A stretch of 64,000 nucleotides of DNA from an uncultured Kordiimonas sp. GTDB taxonomy: Bacteria > Pseudomonadota > Alphaproteobacteria > Sphingomonadales > Kordiimonadaceae. The stretch lies in the NCBI GenBank assembly GCA_947500295.1, contig CANMRM010000001.1:1302001-1366000 (forward strand). The letters are read 5' to 3'. The notes under the pieces were generated by a model. The model worked only from the letters and a program-made list of their open reading frames with translations, searched no databases and was not told the DNA's origin. Made by a program: the position numbers and the translations under genes. Positions 10,319 to 21,049 of this stretch are shown one piece after another (position 1 is the stretch's first letter; each line of letters starts with the position of its first letter).

Positions 10319-11182
10319 ATGTGCCCAGCCATCGTTCCTGAGGGCCAGAAACGCGGGTATCTTGTCCCCATCGGCGGGGCCGAGGACAAAGAAACCAAAC
10401 CGACCATCTTGAAGAGATTTGCCGAGATCTGCGGCGGCAGAGACGCGCGGATTGTTGTCATTCCAACTGCATCAAGGCTGGATGATACCGGTAAACTGTA
10501 TCAAACGCTGTTCAAGCGGCTCGGCGCGGGTGAGGTGAATTATATTCCGATCACCAGCCGCGAAGACTGCGATAACCCCGAGTTTGCGCAGCTATGCGAG
10601 GAAGCCACGGGTATCTTTATCACCGGCGGAAACCAGCTGCGGCTCACGACCATATTGGGCGGGACTGCGGTTGCACAGGCTATCCGGCGCGGCAATGCCG
10701 CCGGAATTCATATCGCAGGCACCTCTGCCGGCGCCTCGATCATGGCGCAGCACATGATGGCTGGCGGCCCCGGTGATAGTGGTGCCCGGGAAGGCGGTGC
10801 GACACTCGCACCCGGTTTGGGGCTGACAAATTCGGCGATTATTGATCAGCATTTCTCTGAACGAAATCGCATCGGCCGGCTGCTGTCGGCAGTTGCCTAC
10901 AATCCGTTTCTGTTCGGAATCGGTGTGGATGAAGACACTGCGGCTTTTATCGACCCATACAATGTGGTTGAGGTGGTTGGAAGCGGCGGTGTCACCGTCG
11001 TGGACGGTTCTGGATTAAAATATTCATCGCTCAGCCAGGCTCGGCAGGGTGAGGCACTGGGGCTTCTTGGGCTGAAGCTGGATATCCTTCATGAGGGTTG
11101 TCACTATGACTTGAATACGCGTGAGGCATTTCCGCCTGCGCAGGATGGGCAAGGTCACTGTAATATTTCGGTGGGAGACTGA
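10319..11182 (+). CDS. cphB: Cyanophycinase (CphB)
   Basis: 287 residues, serine peptidase of family S51. It cleaves cyanophycin, the Asp-backbone polymer with Arg side chains, into beta-Asp-Arg dipeptides. The nucleophile motif GTSAGAS is at 134-140 with S136 as predicted catalytic Ser, preceded by the strand GIFITGGNQLRL, and the DQHFSERNR stretch supplies the conserved His. There is no clear signal peptide, so it is cytosolic, matching intracellular granules. It lies 67 bases upstream of cphA and is probably co-transcribed with it. The ribosome site is weak. Confidence rests on both the motif and the neighbour. Confidence 0.95.
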   Translation: MCPAIVPEGQKRGYLVPIGGAEDKETKPTILKRFAEICGGRDARIVVIPTASRLDDTGKLYQTLFKRLGAGEVNYIPITSREDCDNPEFAQLCEEATGIFITGGNQLRLTTILGGTAVAQAIRRGNAAGIHIAGTSAGASIMAQHMMAGGPGDSGAREGGATLAPGLGLTNSAIIDQHFSERNRIGRLLSAVAYNPFLFGIGVDEDTAAFIDPYNVVEVVGSGGVTVVDGSGLKYSSLSQARQGEALGLLGLKLDILHEGCHYDLNTREAFPPAQDGQGHCNISVGD

Positions 11183-11249
11183 TCGATATTGGTTGGCCGA
11201 ATGTAGCAGGCAGGTTTTTTTAACAGGGTTAATTGTCGGGGGACAATGA

Positions 11250-14051
11250 ATGAAAATTCTTAAAACCAATGTGTATGTGGGGCCAAACCTCTACGCCAAA
11301 TTCCGTGTCATTCGCCATGTGCTGGACTTGGGTGTTCTCGAAGAATGGCCATCCGTCAAGCTCGGCAAAGAATTCATAGATGGGCTTCTGGAAGCCTTGC
11401 CAGGCCTTGCAGAACATGGGTGCTCCTACAAAACTCCCGGCGGATTTGTCCGTCGCTTACGTGAAGATGAAGGCACATGGATGGGCCACATTATGGAGCA
11501 TGTGGCGATTGAACTGCAGTGTGTTGCCGGGAATGAAGTTACGTTTGGCCGCACCCGATCCACCAGCAATCCCGGCGAGTACAACATGGTATTTGCCTAC
11601 AAACACCGTGATGTCGGGCTTGCGTCCGCCAAGCTGGCAATCCGGCTTTTGATGCATCTTCTGCCGGGCGACGTGCAGAAGCAGGTCGATTATGAGATCG
11701 ATGACGACTTTGACTGGGACGAAGAACTGACCGCCTTCATTCGGCGCGCCCAGCGCCACGCCTTTGGACCGTCGACCGGATCATTGGTAGATGCAGCGGT
11801 GGCGCGCGGTATTCCGTTCCTGCGCCTCAACAGCCACAGCCTTGTTCAGTTCGGCCACGGCAAGTACCAAAAACGTATTCAGGCGACGATCACCGGTGAA
11901 ACCCGTCATATTGCGGTTGAGATATCGTGCGACAAGGAAGACACGCATCGGTTGCTGAACGATCTCGGCCTGCCCGTGCCGAAACAATATATGGTCTATA
12001 ACGAACGGGAAACTGTTCGCGCGGCGCATCGCATTGGCTACCCGGTTGTTGTTAAGCCTTTGAGTGCAAATCACGGCCGAGGCGTGACGATCAACATTAA
12101 CGAAGATGAGGAAGCCGCCAACGCCTTCTCGACAGCACGCGAGCAAGGGACCAGCCGGGCTGTATTGGTCGAAAGCTTTATCACAGGCATGGATCACCGC
12201 ATGCTTGTGGTGAACAACGAGCTTGTCGCGGTCGCAAAGCGCGTTCCCGGTCATGTGGTCGGTGACGGGAAAAAGACCATTGCCGAACTTGTTGATGAAG
12301 TAAACGAGGACCCACGCCGGGGTGTTGGCCACGAAAAAGTGCTGACACGACTGGAAATTGATCATCAGGCCAAGCGACTGATGGAAAAATCGGGCTTCAC
12401 GGAAGATACCGTGTTGCCGCAGGGCGAAGCTTTTTTCCTGCGCTCCACAGCAAACCTGTCTACAGGCGGTACCGCGGTTGATATGACTGACGTTGTACAC
12501 CCCGACAACAGGGAAATGGCGGTCAGGGCTGTTCAGGCCGTGGGCCTTGACGTTGGCGGGGTGGATTTTCTCACGGACGATATTACGCAGTCTTACCGGG
12601 ATATTGGCGGCGCCATCGTGGAAGTGAACGCCGCACCCGGGTTTCGCATGCATGTGGCACCAAGCGAGGGCCAACCGAGGGACGTGTCCGGCAAGGTCAT
12701 CGAGATGTTGTTCCCGGCTGATACGCCCAGCCGGATTCCGATTGCGGCGATCACCGGCACCAACGGTAAAACCACCACATCACGCATGCTGGCGCACATC
12801 ATGAAGGGGTGTGGCAACATTGTTGGCCTGACAACCACGGACGGCATTTATGTTGATGGCAAGCAAACTGTGAAGGGTGATACCACGGGGCCGCAGTCAG
12901 CTCAGATGGTTCTCAGGGACCCGACGGTCGATTTTGCGGTGCTTGAAACGGCGCGCGGCGGCCTTGTGCGCAGTGGCCTTGGTTACGAATCTACAAATGT
13001 ATCGGCTTGCCTCAACGTATCGTCCGACCATTTGGGGCAGGGGGGTGTCGACACTCTGGAAGAACTGGCCGCGGTGAAACGCATTGTCGTTGAAGCTGCA
13101 ACCGATAGTGTTGTTCTCAATGCGGATGACCGCAACTGCCTGTTGATGGCGGATTATACCGATGCTGAAAACATCGTATATATCACGATGTCGCACGAAC
13201 ATCCCCTTGTGAAACAGCATATCCGGGTCGGTGGGCGCGCTGTTGTGCTGGAAAAAGGCATGAACGGCGACATGATCACCATCTATGACAATGGGACCCA
13301 TATTCCACTCCTTTGGTCGCACCTCATACCGGCGACGTTGGAAGGCCGGGCAACCCATAATGTGCAAAATGCCATGTTTGCTGCGGCAATGGCCTATAGT
13401 TTCGACACGGACCTGGACAAAATCCGCGAAGGCCTTCGCACTTTCAATACCAGCTTCTTCCAGGCGCCGGGCCGCATGAATGTTTATGACGAGCATCCGT
13501 ACCGGGTTATTCTTGACTACGCTCACAACGCCGCTGCTTTCCGGGCCATGGCCAACCTGACCGACCAGCTGGAAGTGGCTGGAAAACGCATTGCGGTTAT
13601 TGCCTGCCCGGGCGACCGGCGCGATGAGGACATCGTTGAGAGCGCTTCAATGCTCGCGGGGCATTATGACCACTATATTTGTAAGGCCGATGACAACCGC
13701 CGCAATCGCGGTGTCGACGAGGTGCCACAGATGATGCGCAAGGCGCTGGTGGAGCACGGGGTTGATGATGCCAAAATCGACGTAATCCCGGATGAGCAGG
13801 AAGCCGTGAATGCCGGCCTTGCGATGGCACGGGAAGGCGATCTGGTTGTTGTGTTTGGCGACAATATCGTCAGGTGCTGGAAACAGATCATCTATTTCGG
13901 CGGTGAAAATGCCGAAGCTCAGGTGGGCTCCGGCGAAGTGAAGCCGATGGTAACGGAAGCCTACGAAGACCTGATCGATGATGAACAGAAATTGGTCAGT
14001 GATGGTCGAGGTGTGCGGCTGGCACGCGACGACATTGAAGACGGCGACTAG
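11250..14051 (+). CDS. cphA: Cyanophycin synthetase (CphA)
   Basis: 933 residues, close to the usual 870-900. It polymerises aspartate and arginine with ATP, non-ribosomally. Order of parts: an N-terminal domain (1-160), an ATP-grasp domain (about 215-480; KQYMVYNERETVRAAHRIGYPVVVKP begins near 245), then a Mur-ligase domain with the P-loop GTNGKTT near 502-508, ETARGGLVRSGLGY, NVSSDHLGQGG and DYAHN further on. Start chosen at ATG 11250 behind GGGGGA; the overlapping ATG at 11246 is out of frame. It sits between cphB and a Mur-ligase paralogue that begins 15 bases downstream, forming one operon. Confidence 0.97.
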   Translation: MKILKTNVYVGPNLYAKFRVIRHVLDLGVLEEWPSVKLGKEFIDGLLEALPGLAEHGCSYKTPGGFVRRLREDEGTWMGHIMEHVAIELQCVAGNEVTFGRTRSTSNPGEYNMVFAYKHRDVGLASAKLAIRLLMHLLPGDVQKQVDYEIDDDFDWDEELTAFIRRAQRHAFGPSTGSLVDAAVARGIPFLRLNSHSLVQFGHGKYQKRIQATITGETRHIAVEISCDKEDTHRLLNDLGLPVPKQYMVYNERETVRAAHRIGYPVVVKPLSANHGRGVTININEDEEAANAFSTAREQGTSRAVLVESFITGMDHRMLVVNNELVAVAKRVPGHVVGDGKKTIAELVDEVNEDPRRGVGHEKVLTRLEIDHQAKRLMEKSGFTEDTVLPQGEAFFLRSTANLSTGGTAVDMTDVVHPDNREMAVRAVQAVGLDVGGVDFLTDDITQSYRDIGGAIVEVNAAPGFRMHVAPSEGQPRDVSGKVIEMLFPADTPSRIPIAAITGTNGKTTTSRMLAHIMKGCGNIVGLTTTDGIYVDGKQTVKGDTTGPQSAQMVLRDPTVDFAVLETARGGLVRSGLGYESTNVSACLNVSSDHLGQGGVDTLEELAAVKRIVVEAATDSVVLNADDRNCLLMADYTDAENIVYITMSHEHPLVKQHIRVGGRAVVLEKGMNGDMITIYDNGTHIPLLWSHLIPATLEGRATHNVQNAMFAAAMAYSFDTDLDKIREGLRTFNTSFFQAPGRMNVYDEHPYRVILDYAHNAAAFRAMANLTDQLEVAGKRIAVIACPGDRRDEDIVESASMLAGHYDHYICKADDNRRNRGVDEVPQMMRKALVEHGVDDAKIDVIPDEQEAVNAGLAMAREGDLVVVFGDNIVRCWKQIIYFGGENAEAQVGSGEVKPMVTEAYEDLIDDEQKLVSDGRGVRLARDDIEDGD

Positions 14052-14066
14052 AGCGGGAGACGCATC

Positions 14067-15812
14067 ATGGTGATGACCGTTGAGGAGCTGGAAACTGCTC
14101 TATCCATTCCCGTGCCTGATGATCCACGGCTTGTTCTTGATGACTGCCGCAGGCTGACGGGCCCCGGCCTTTTGTGGAAGCACTATGGTGCGATCGCTGA
14201 TGTGCTGGTGTCCGGTTTTGATCTGGATGATGTCGAGGAAGCGTGGCGGTGCGAAGCGCGGCGCGTGCTGGAAGCTGTTGGCTGGAAGGCCGAAGACATC
14301 ACCGCCCGTCAGTTTGAGGACGGGCTTAACCTGGCGATCACGGCGCCTATCGATCAGCTTTACTCGGCAATTTTTGTGGCACAGATTGCCTGGCATTATA
14401 CCGCACACAAGTTGTTGGGATCAGCGCCGGATAATCTGGCAACCTTTGCTGCGGATGTAAAAGCCGTGATGGCAGAGGAAGCCAATCCAGAGTTGCTGGC
14501 GCTGCAAAAGGCTGCCGACGAACGAGCGATCGATTTCCTGAGCGACGATGATCATGTGTCGCTTGGCCACGGCGTTGGCTCTGCAACATGGCCGGTGCGC
14601 GAACTGCCGCCTGAGGAGAACATTCCCTGGGATACCCTCCATAATTTGCCTGTGGCCCTCATTACCGGGACCAATGGCAAGTCAACAAGTGTGCGCCTGT
14701 CTGCAGCGATTGGCGAAGCAGGCGGTATCGCATCCGGCACAACATCAACCGACTATGTAAAAATTGGTGATGACATTCTGGATTATGGTGATTATTCCGG
14801 TCCCGGCGGCGCGCGCATGCTTTTGCGCGACAAGCGTCTGGAGCTGGCGTTTCTGGAGGTGGCCCGGGGCGGTATATTGCGGCGCGGGTTGCCGTTGAGG
14901 CAGGCGCATGCAGCGCTGGTGACCAACATTGCCGCTGATCATCTTGGCCAATACGGTGTTAATACGGTGGAGGCACTTGCGGACGCAAAGTTTGCGGTTG
15001 CGCGCACACTCGCCAAAGACGGCATTCTGGTTTTGAACGCAGATGATCCCCTTGTGGTGCGCAACGGCCACCAGGCTGAGCGGCAGGTGTGCTGGTTTTC
15101 GCTTGATGCCGGCAACCCGGAAATTGTTGCGGCAAAGACTGGTGGGGGAGCGTGCTGCTGGCTGGAAGACGGCATGATCATCTATTTTGACGGCCGGAAT
15201 GCGCAACCCATGCTTGCTGCAGCCGATGCGCCTGTGACAATGGGCGGTGCGGCTAAATTCAATATCCGGAACGTCATGGGGGCCTTGTGTCTCGCGAAAG
15301 CGCTCGGGCTGTCGGATGAGGCAATCATCAAGGGCCTGACAACATTCGAAAGCAAGCCGGAAGACAACCCTGGTCGCTGTAACGAGTTTGACGTTAAGGG
15401 CGCACGGGTGTTTGTTGATTTTGCCCACAATCCACATTCGGTTGAGGCGGTTTCTGACGCGTTGGCGCATCTGCCATCAAAGCGCAAGTTCCTTTTGCTG
15501 GGCCATGCCGGAGACCGGTCGGATCAGGATATCCATGACCTGACGGTGGCAGCGCTGGCGTTTGCGCCTCACCGGATTGTTGCCGTGGAGCTTGAAGAGT
15601 ATTTGAGAGGCCGTGCGCTTGGTGAAGTCAGTGAATTGATTGAAAAGGCCTGCCTTGAAAACGGTGTTCAGCCAGTCGCAATCCGCAAGGCAGAAAGTCC
15701 ACCCGCGGGCACGGAGCTCATCATCAACGAACTGCATGAGGGCGACCTTGCCCTGTTGCTGGTTCTTGACGAGCGCGACAAGGTATTTGCACTTCTGGAA
15801 GCTGCTTCCTAG
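14067..15812 (+). CDS. Mur-ligase-family CphA paralogue lacking the ATP-grasp domain
   Basis: 581 residues. The C-terminal two thirds align by eye with the Mur-ligase half of the adjacent CphA: P-loop GTNGKST (about 201-207), LEVARGGILRRGLPL, TNIAADHLGQYGVNT, DFAHNPHSVEAV and GHAGDRSDQDIHDL all have counterparts there. The ATP-grasp domain is absent. In its place is a helical stretch of about 180 residues that I do not recognise (residues 1-185). All visible ligase motifs look intact, so it is probably active on an acyl-phosphate-type ligation. The ribosome site GGGAGA sits before the ATG, and spacing to cphA is 15 bases. Its function in cyanophycin metabolism is unknown to me: accessory ligase, primer maker or side-chain modifier are all possible. 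Confidence 0.85.
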   Translation: MVMTVEELETALSIPVPDDPRLVLDDCRRLTGPGLLWKHYGAIADVLVSGFDLDDVEEAWRCEARRVLEAVGWKAEDITARQFEDGLNLAITAPIDQLYSAIFVAQIAWHYTAHKLLGSAPDNLATFAADVKAVMAEEANPELLALQKAADERAIDFLSDDDHVSLGHGVGSATWPVRELPPEENIPWDTLHNLPVALITGTNGKSTSVRLSAAIGEAGGIASGTTSTDYVKIGDDILDYGDYSGPGGARMLLRDKRLELAFLEVARGGILRRGLPLRQAHAALVTNIAADHLGQYGVNTVEALADAKFAVARTLAKDGILVLNADDPLVVRNGHQAERQVCWFSLDAGNPEIVAAKTGGGACCWLEDGMIIYFDGRNAQPMLAAADAPVTMGGAAKFNIRNVMGALCLAKALGLSDEAIIKGLTTFESKPEDNPGRCNEFDVKGARVFVDFAHNPHSVEAVSDALAHLPSKRKFLLLGHAGDRSDQDIHDLTVAALAFAPHRIVAVELEEYLRGRALGEVSELIEKACLENGVQPVAIRKAESPPAGTELIINELHEGDLALLLVLDERDKVFALLEAAS

Positions 15813-16708
15813 CGACAGGGCGCAAATGTTGTGGCCGTGACGGGCGTTTCAGATGAAACGCTCGCGCGTTTCATGCCATCTGAATTGTAGGCCATGACGA
15901 TGTCACCGGCTTTGTTAACAGCAATCACGCCACCGTCACCGTTCAGGCTTTTGACGTCATCCAGGAGCCGCCACACAGCCTTTTCCAGGCTGTCGCCGGC
16001 CAGTTTCACGCCACCTGCAACCATGCTGGCACCGCCCGATAGAATGAAATACTCGCCGACACCCGTGCAGGAGATAGCAACTTCACCATCAGCCCAGTTT
16101 CCGATACCGTTAATCGGGGTGTCGCCGAGGCGGCCTTCAGGTTTGCCAAACACGCCGCCGGTGGACGTTGCAGCGGCAAGCCCGCCGTAGGTATCCAGAG
16201 CCACCGCACCGACCGTGCCGTGCGCAAGCGTCTCGGTCTGCGTGTCTTCGGCTGTGGTGCCGTCCGGTAGCGTGTAATACTCGTCAGGGTCTTCAACTGT
16301 TTCCAGTCCGTGCTTGGCGGCAAACTTGGTTGCTCCGTCACCCGCCAGCATCACGTAGGGAGTTTTGTCCATCAAGGCACGCGCTGCGCTGATTGGGTGC
16401 TTCACGTCCCTGATGGCGGCAACCGCTCCGGCGTTTCGGCCAGTACCGTCCATGATCGCGGCATCCAGTTCCACATACCCGGCGCTATTGGCTGCCGAGC
16501 CACGCCCGGCGACATATAGGCCTGAAGCCTCCATCTCGCACACCATTTTTTCAACCACGTCAACGGCACTGGCCCCTGCCGCGAGCATCCGCTCGCCTTC
16601 CTCGGCGAGAGTTTTGAGGTGGGCCTCAGCGCGCGCGTACGAACGGCCACTTTGAGCTCCCGCGCCACCATGTAGGGCAAGGGCGAATTTTGTCGTGCGA
16701 TCTGTCAT
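15809..16708 (-). CDS. iaaA: Isoaspartyl peptidase / plant-type L-asparaginase (IaaA-like)
   Basis: 299-residue N-terminal-nucleophile hydrolase. The self-cleavage site HGTVGAVALD places the nucleophile at T165, with the TSTGG (181-185) and GRLGDTPINGIG stretches expected for the beta-subunit active site. The start HGGAGAQ motif (13-19) is also typical. Family members hydrolyse isoaspartyl dipeptides, and some act on beta-Asp-Arg, the product of cyanophycinase. The gene converges on the cyanophycin operon, the two TAG stops sharing the palindrome CTAG (15809-15812). Finishing cyanophycin degradation to Asp and Arg is the likely role, by context. Confidence 0.92.
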   Translation of the reverse strand: MTDRTTKFALALHGGAGAQSGRSYARAEAHLKTLAEEGERMLAAGASAVDVVEKMVCEMEASGLYVAGRGSAANSAGYVELDAAIMDGTGRNAGAVAAIRDVKHPISAARALMDKTPYVMLAGDGATKFAAKHGLETVEDPDEYYTLPDGTTAEDTQTETLAHGTVGAVALDTYGGLAAATSTGGVFGKPEGRLGDTPINGIGNWADGEVAISCTGVGEYFILSGGASMVAGGVKLAGDSLEKAVWRLLDDVKSLNGDGGVIAVNKAGDIVMAYNSDGMKRASVSSETPVTATTFAPCR

Positions 16709-16836
16709 TGTATGCAGGCCTGCTTGAATCCGGGTAAAATCTGGCGTTTCTTTAGCGTGCGTTTGTGCGAATTTAAAGTCACAAATTGATCCGGGCGGTG
16801 CATGTTGCCGTTTAAAAGATCACAAGGAGACGATTA

Positions 16837-17265
16837 ATGAAACCTTTTGCCCGTGCTTATATCTTTGCCCTGCTTGCTTTTGCGGTCATGGATGGTGTCT
16901 GGCTCGCCGTCGTCGCCAGTGATTTTTACGCGGAAACCCTCGGTTACATCATGCGCGATCAAATCATCTGGGCGTCAGCTTTGGTTTTCTACGCGCTCTA
17001 TATCGCAGGGGTCGTGTATTTTGCCAGCGTTCCGGCAGCCAAAGCCGATAGCTGGAAAAAAGCGCTTATCAACGGCGCCTTCCTGGGTCTGGTGGCTTAC
17101 GGAACCTATGACCTGACCAACCATGCCACGCTGCAGGGCTGGCCCTTCATCGTTGTGCTTGTCGATATGGCATGGGGTGCGACCGTGACCAGCGTGATGG
17201 CGATTGCCGGTTTTTACGGTGCACGGAGCGCACAGGACAGTGCGCCTATGGAAAAGGCGGCCTGA
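16837..17265 (+). CDS. DUF2177 family membrane protein
   Basis: 142 residues with four hydrophobic segments (about 8-28, 45-65, 75-95, 103-128). The N-terminal AVMDGVWLAVVASDFYAETLGYIMRDQ pattern and the GTYDLTNHATLQGWP stretch are those of the DUF2177 family, small inner-membrane proteins of unknown function. AAGGAGACG is a strong ribosome site just before the ATG. It is transcribed alone, divergent from iaaA, and ended by its own terminator whose loop contains the stop codon. Confidence 0.85.
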   Translation: MKPFARAYIFALLAFAVMDGVWLAVVASDFYAETLGYIMRDQIIWASALVFYALYIAGVVYFASVPAAKADSWKKALINGAFLGLVAYGTYDLTNHATLQGWPFIVVLVDMAWGATVTSVMAIAGFYGARSAQDSAPMEKAA

Positions 17266-17276
17266 GCCGCCTTTTT
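17252..17276 (+). terminator. Rho-independent terminator of the DUF2177 gene
   Basis: AAAAGGCGGC, a CTGA loop, then GCCGCCTTTTT: a 10-bp stem with a run of T. The TGA stop codon of the gene lies in the loop, so the terminator starts inside the reading frame. The A-rich left arm could also end weak antisense transcription. Confidence 0.85.
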
Positions 17277-17306
17277 GGTCAAAAGCTAGGTCTGCGTATT
17301 AGCCAG

Positions 17307-19337
17307 CTATTCTTTTTTCCATTCCTTGAACCATTTGTCGAGAATGGCGATGGTTCTAAGCATGTTGGACGGAATACTTGTTGTTCCGTGATATTCTCCG
17401 TGAATGGAAATCAGCTTCGTTGGCGTGCCCAGCACTTTCAGCGCCGTGTACATCTCTTCAGCCTGAGCCAGCGGCGTGCGCAAGTCCTTGTCGCCGGTCA
17501 TGAAGAGAGTTGGCGTTTTGATGTACGGTGCGCGCATCAGCGGGCTGTGCTTCAACCAAAGGCTGGGGTCTTCCCACCAGGGTGTGCGGAAGCGCTTGTT
17601 GCCCCAGGCGACAATGTCGGCTGTGCCTGCAAAGCTGATCCAGTTAATCACGGGGCATAGGGCTGCTGCACCTGCGAAACGGTCCGTATTGCCGACCACC
17701 CAGGTGGTCAGAACGCCGCCGCCAGAGCACCCGGCCACATACATCTCGTTTTCGTTGATGTAGCCTCGGGATACAACTGTATCGACGCCTGCCATCAGGT
17801 CGTCAAAATCACGCCGGCCGGGATAGCGATTGTCGATCGCATTGGCGAAATCGGAGCCATAGCCCACAGAGCCGCGCGGATTTGTATAGACGACCACATA
17901 ACCCTTGGCGGCCAACGCTTGCCACATGAAGTTGAAGTTCACGCCGTACATACCGTGCGGTCCGCCGTGGATATAGAGGAGCAGCGGGTACTTCTTGCTG
18001 GCGTCAAAGTCAGGCGGGGTCATTACCCAGCCCTGAACACGCGTATCGTCGCTGCTGTCGTACCAAATTTCTTCCAGCGCACCAACGTCAACACCAGCCA
18101 TGATATCGGCGTTGAGGTCCGTCAGCTGCGTCAGGTCACCATCCGAAACGTCGCCGACAACAAGGTTGAAGTCTGTGTCCGGGTCGCGGTAGCGGCCCAC
18201 AAACTTGCCCGCAGCTGTCATGCTATCCAGAGACACCTGATGCATGCCTTCTGTGATAGCCTCCATTCTGCCGTTCATGCGCAACCGCATGACCTGCGCA
18301 TCGCCTTCCGTGCGCACCGAGAAATACACCCGGTCGCTGCGGCGGCTGAACATGAAACCACCAGCACCTGCCGGCAGGTCATTATTGATCATGCGCTCGT
18401 TTGTGCCGTCGATGTTGATCGCCCGCACTTCATCGGTGCCATATGTGGTTATGACATCGGATTTACCGGAATAGACGATGGTCGAGCCATCCGGGCTAAC
18501 GGCCGGCGCGGACCAGTATCCGGGTTCCGAGGTGAGCTGTGTAATTTCCCCGGTGGCGATCGTCAGTTTGTGGATTTGCGAATTGTATTTGGTTTCTTCC
18601 ACGTCGCCTGCGGGACCATTGCCATCAAAGATGATTGATGCGCCGTCCGGCGTGAAGGCAAACGCGGCGTTGCCGACCATGCCGGAGAACCGCGAGACGG
18701 TGTGCCATTTGCCCTCGGTGAGCTGGCGGGCCGTGCCGCCTTCAGCGGGAACCATGAACAGATGGTCGTGGCCTGAAATCGCACCAACACGGTCCTGACG
18801 GTAATGCAGGGTGTCGATCACGGTGGCATTTTTCTGCCATTTGGCACCTTTGGGCGGTGCGGCAATCTCGATTGTCCAGTCGCTTTTGGACGGGACCCGT
18901 GCGCGGTAGGCGATGCTGTTGCCATCCGGTGCCCAGCGGATCATGCGCGGTGCCTGTTGCACATGGGTTATCTGGCTGACTGCTCCTTCATCATCCATCC
19001 AGCGCACAAACACCTGGCGGGTTTTGTCGTCAGCTTCGGCGATGTAGGCAATGCGGTCGCCATTTGGTGACCAGCGCATGCCTGAACCTTTAACCAGAAA
19101 CCGGTTCTTGCTGCCGTCCGCGTTCATCAGCCAGATTTCAGATGACCAGCGGTCGTTCATTTCGTCGACACGTGACCGGACATAGGCAATCCGGTTGCCG
19201 TCCGGCGAGAGCTGGCTTCCCGTCACCCGCTCCCAGTTCATATACATTTCAGGTTTGATGACCTCTGCCGCATGCCCAATGCTAGCAAAGCTGATAGTGA
19301 AAAACACGGCGCAAACCGCGCTAAATAGCTGTTTCAT
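17307..19337 (-). CDS. Secreted S9-family (prolyl oligopeptidase-type) peptidase
   Basis: 676 residues with a signal peptide cut near GHA-AE (residue 24). The middle is a WD40/TolB-like propeller (LSPDGNRIAYVRS, WSPNGDRIAYIAE, WAPDGNSIAYRA, VSPDGSTIVYSG repeats), and the C-terminal alpha/beta-hydrolase domain carries the nucleophile elbow GCSGGG near residue 538, with TGDKDLRTPL (Asp) and HGEYHGTT (His) completing the triad. Such enzymes cleave short peptides after proline, or acylated or dipeptide ends. It stands alone between glycogen and cyanophycin genes. A GACCCT/AGGGTC pairing (19340-19365) could fold over its ribosome site. Exact specificity is not readable. Confidence 0.92.
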   Translation of the reverse strand: MKQLFSAVCAVFFTISFASIGHAAEVIKPEMYMNWERVTGSQLSPDGNRIAYVRSRVDEMNDRWSSEIWLMNADGSKNRFLVKGSGMRWSPNGDRIAYIAEADDKTRQVFVRWMDDEGAVSQITHVQQAPRMIRWAPDGNSIAYRARVPSKSDWTIEIAAPPKGAKWQKNATVIDTLHYRQDRVGAISGHDHLFMVPAEGGTARQLTEGKWHTVSRFSGMVGNAAFAFTPDGASIIFDGNGPAGDVEETKYNSQIHKLTIATGEITQLTSEPGYWSAPAVSPDGSTIVYSGKSDVITTYGTDEVRAINIDGTNERMINNDLPAGAGGFMFSRRSDRVYFSVRTEGDAQVMRLRMNGRMEAITEGMHQVSLDSMTAAGKFVGRYRDPDTDFNLVVGDVSDGDLTQLTDLNADIMAGVDVGALEEIWYDSSDDTRVQGWVMTPPDFDASKKYPLLLYIHGGPHGMYGVNFNFMWQALAAKGYVVVYTNPRGSVGYGSDFANAIDNRYPGRRDFDDLMAGVDTVVSRGYINENEMYVAGCSGGGVLTTWVVGNTDRFAGAAALCPVINWISFAGTADIVAWGNKRFRTPWWEDPSLWLKHSPLMRAPYIKTPTLFMTGDKDLRTPLAQAEEMYTALKVLGTPTKLISIHGEYHGTTSIPSNMLRTIAILDKWFKEWKKE

Positions 19338-19405
19338 AAGACCCTCCCAATTCTTTTGCAGGGTCCACTATAGTTTAAATTGTGCGGCTTGTCAGGGGCA
19401 GTGCG

Positions 19406-21049
<1,644 letters not shown>

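Noticed and set aside
11781-12674. 297-codon open frame antisense to cphA
   Set aside because: Fully overlapped by the ATP-grasp region of cphA; no ribosome site, no recognisable motif.
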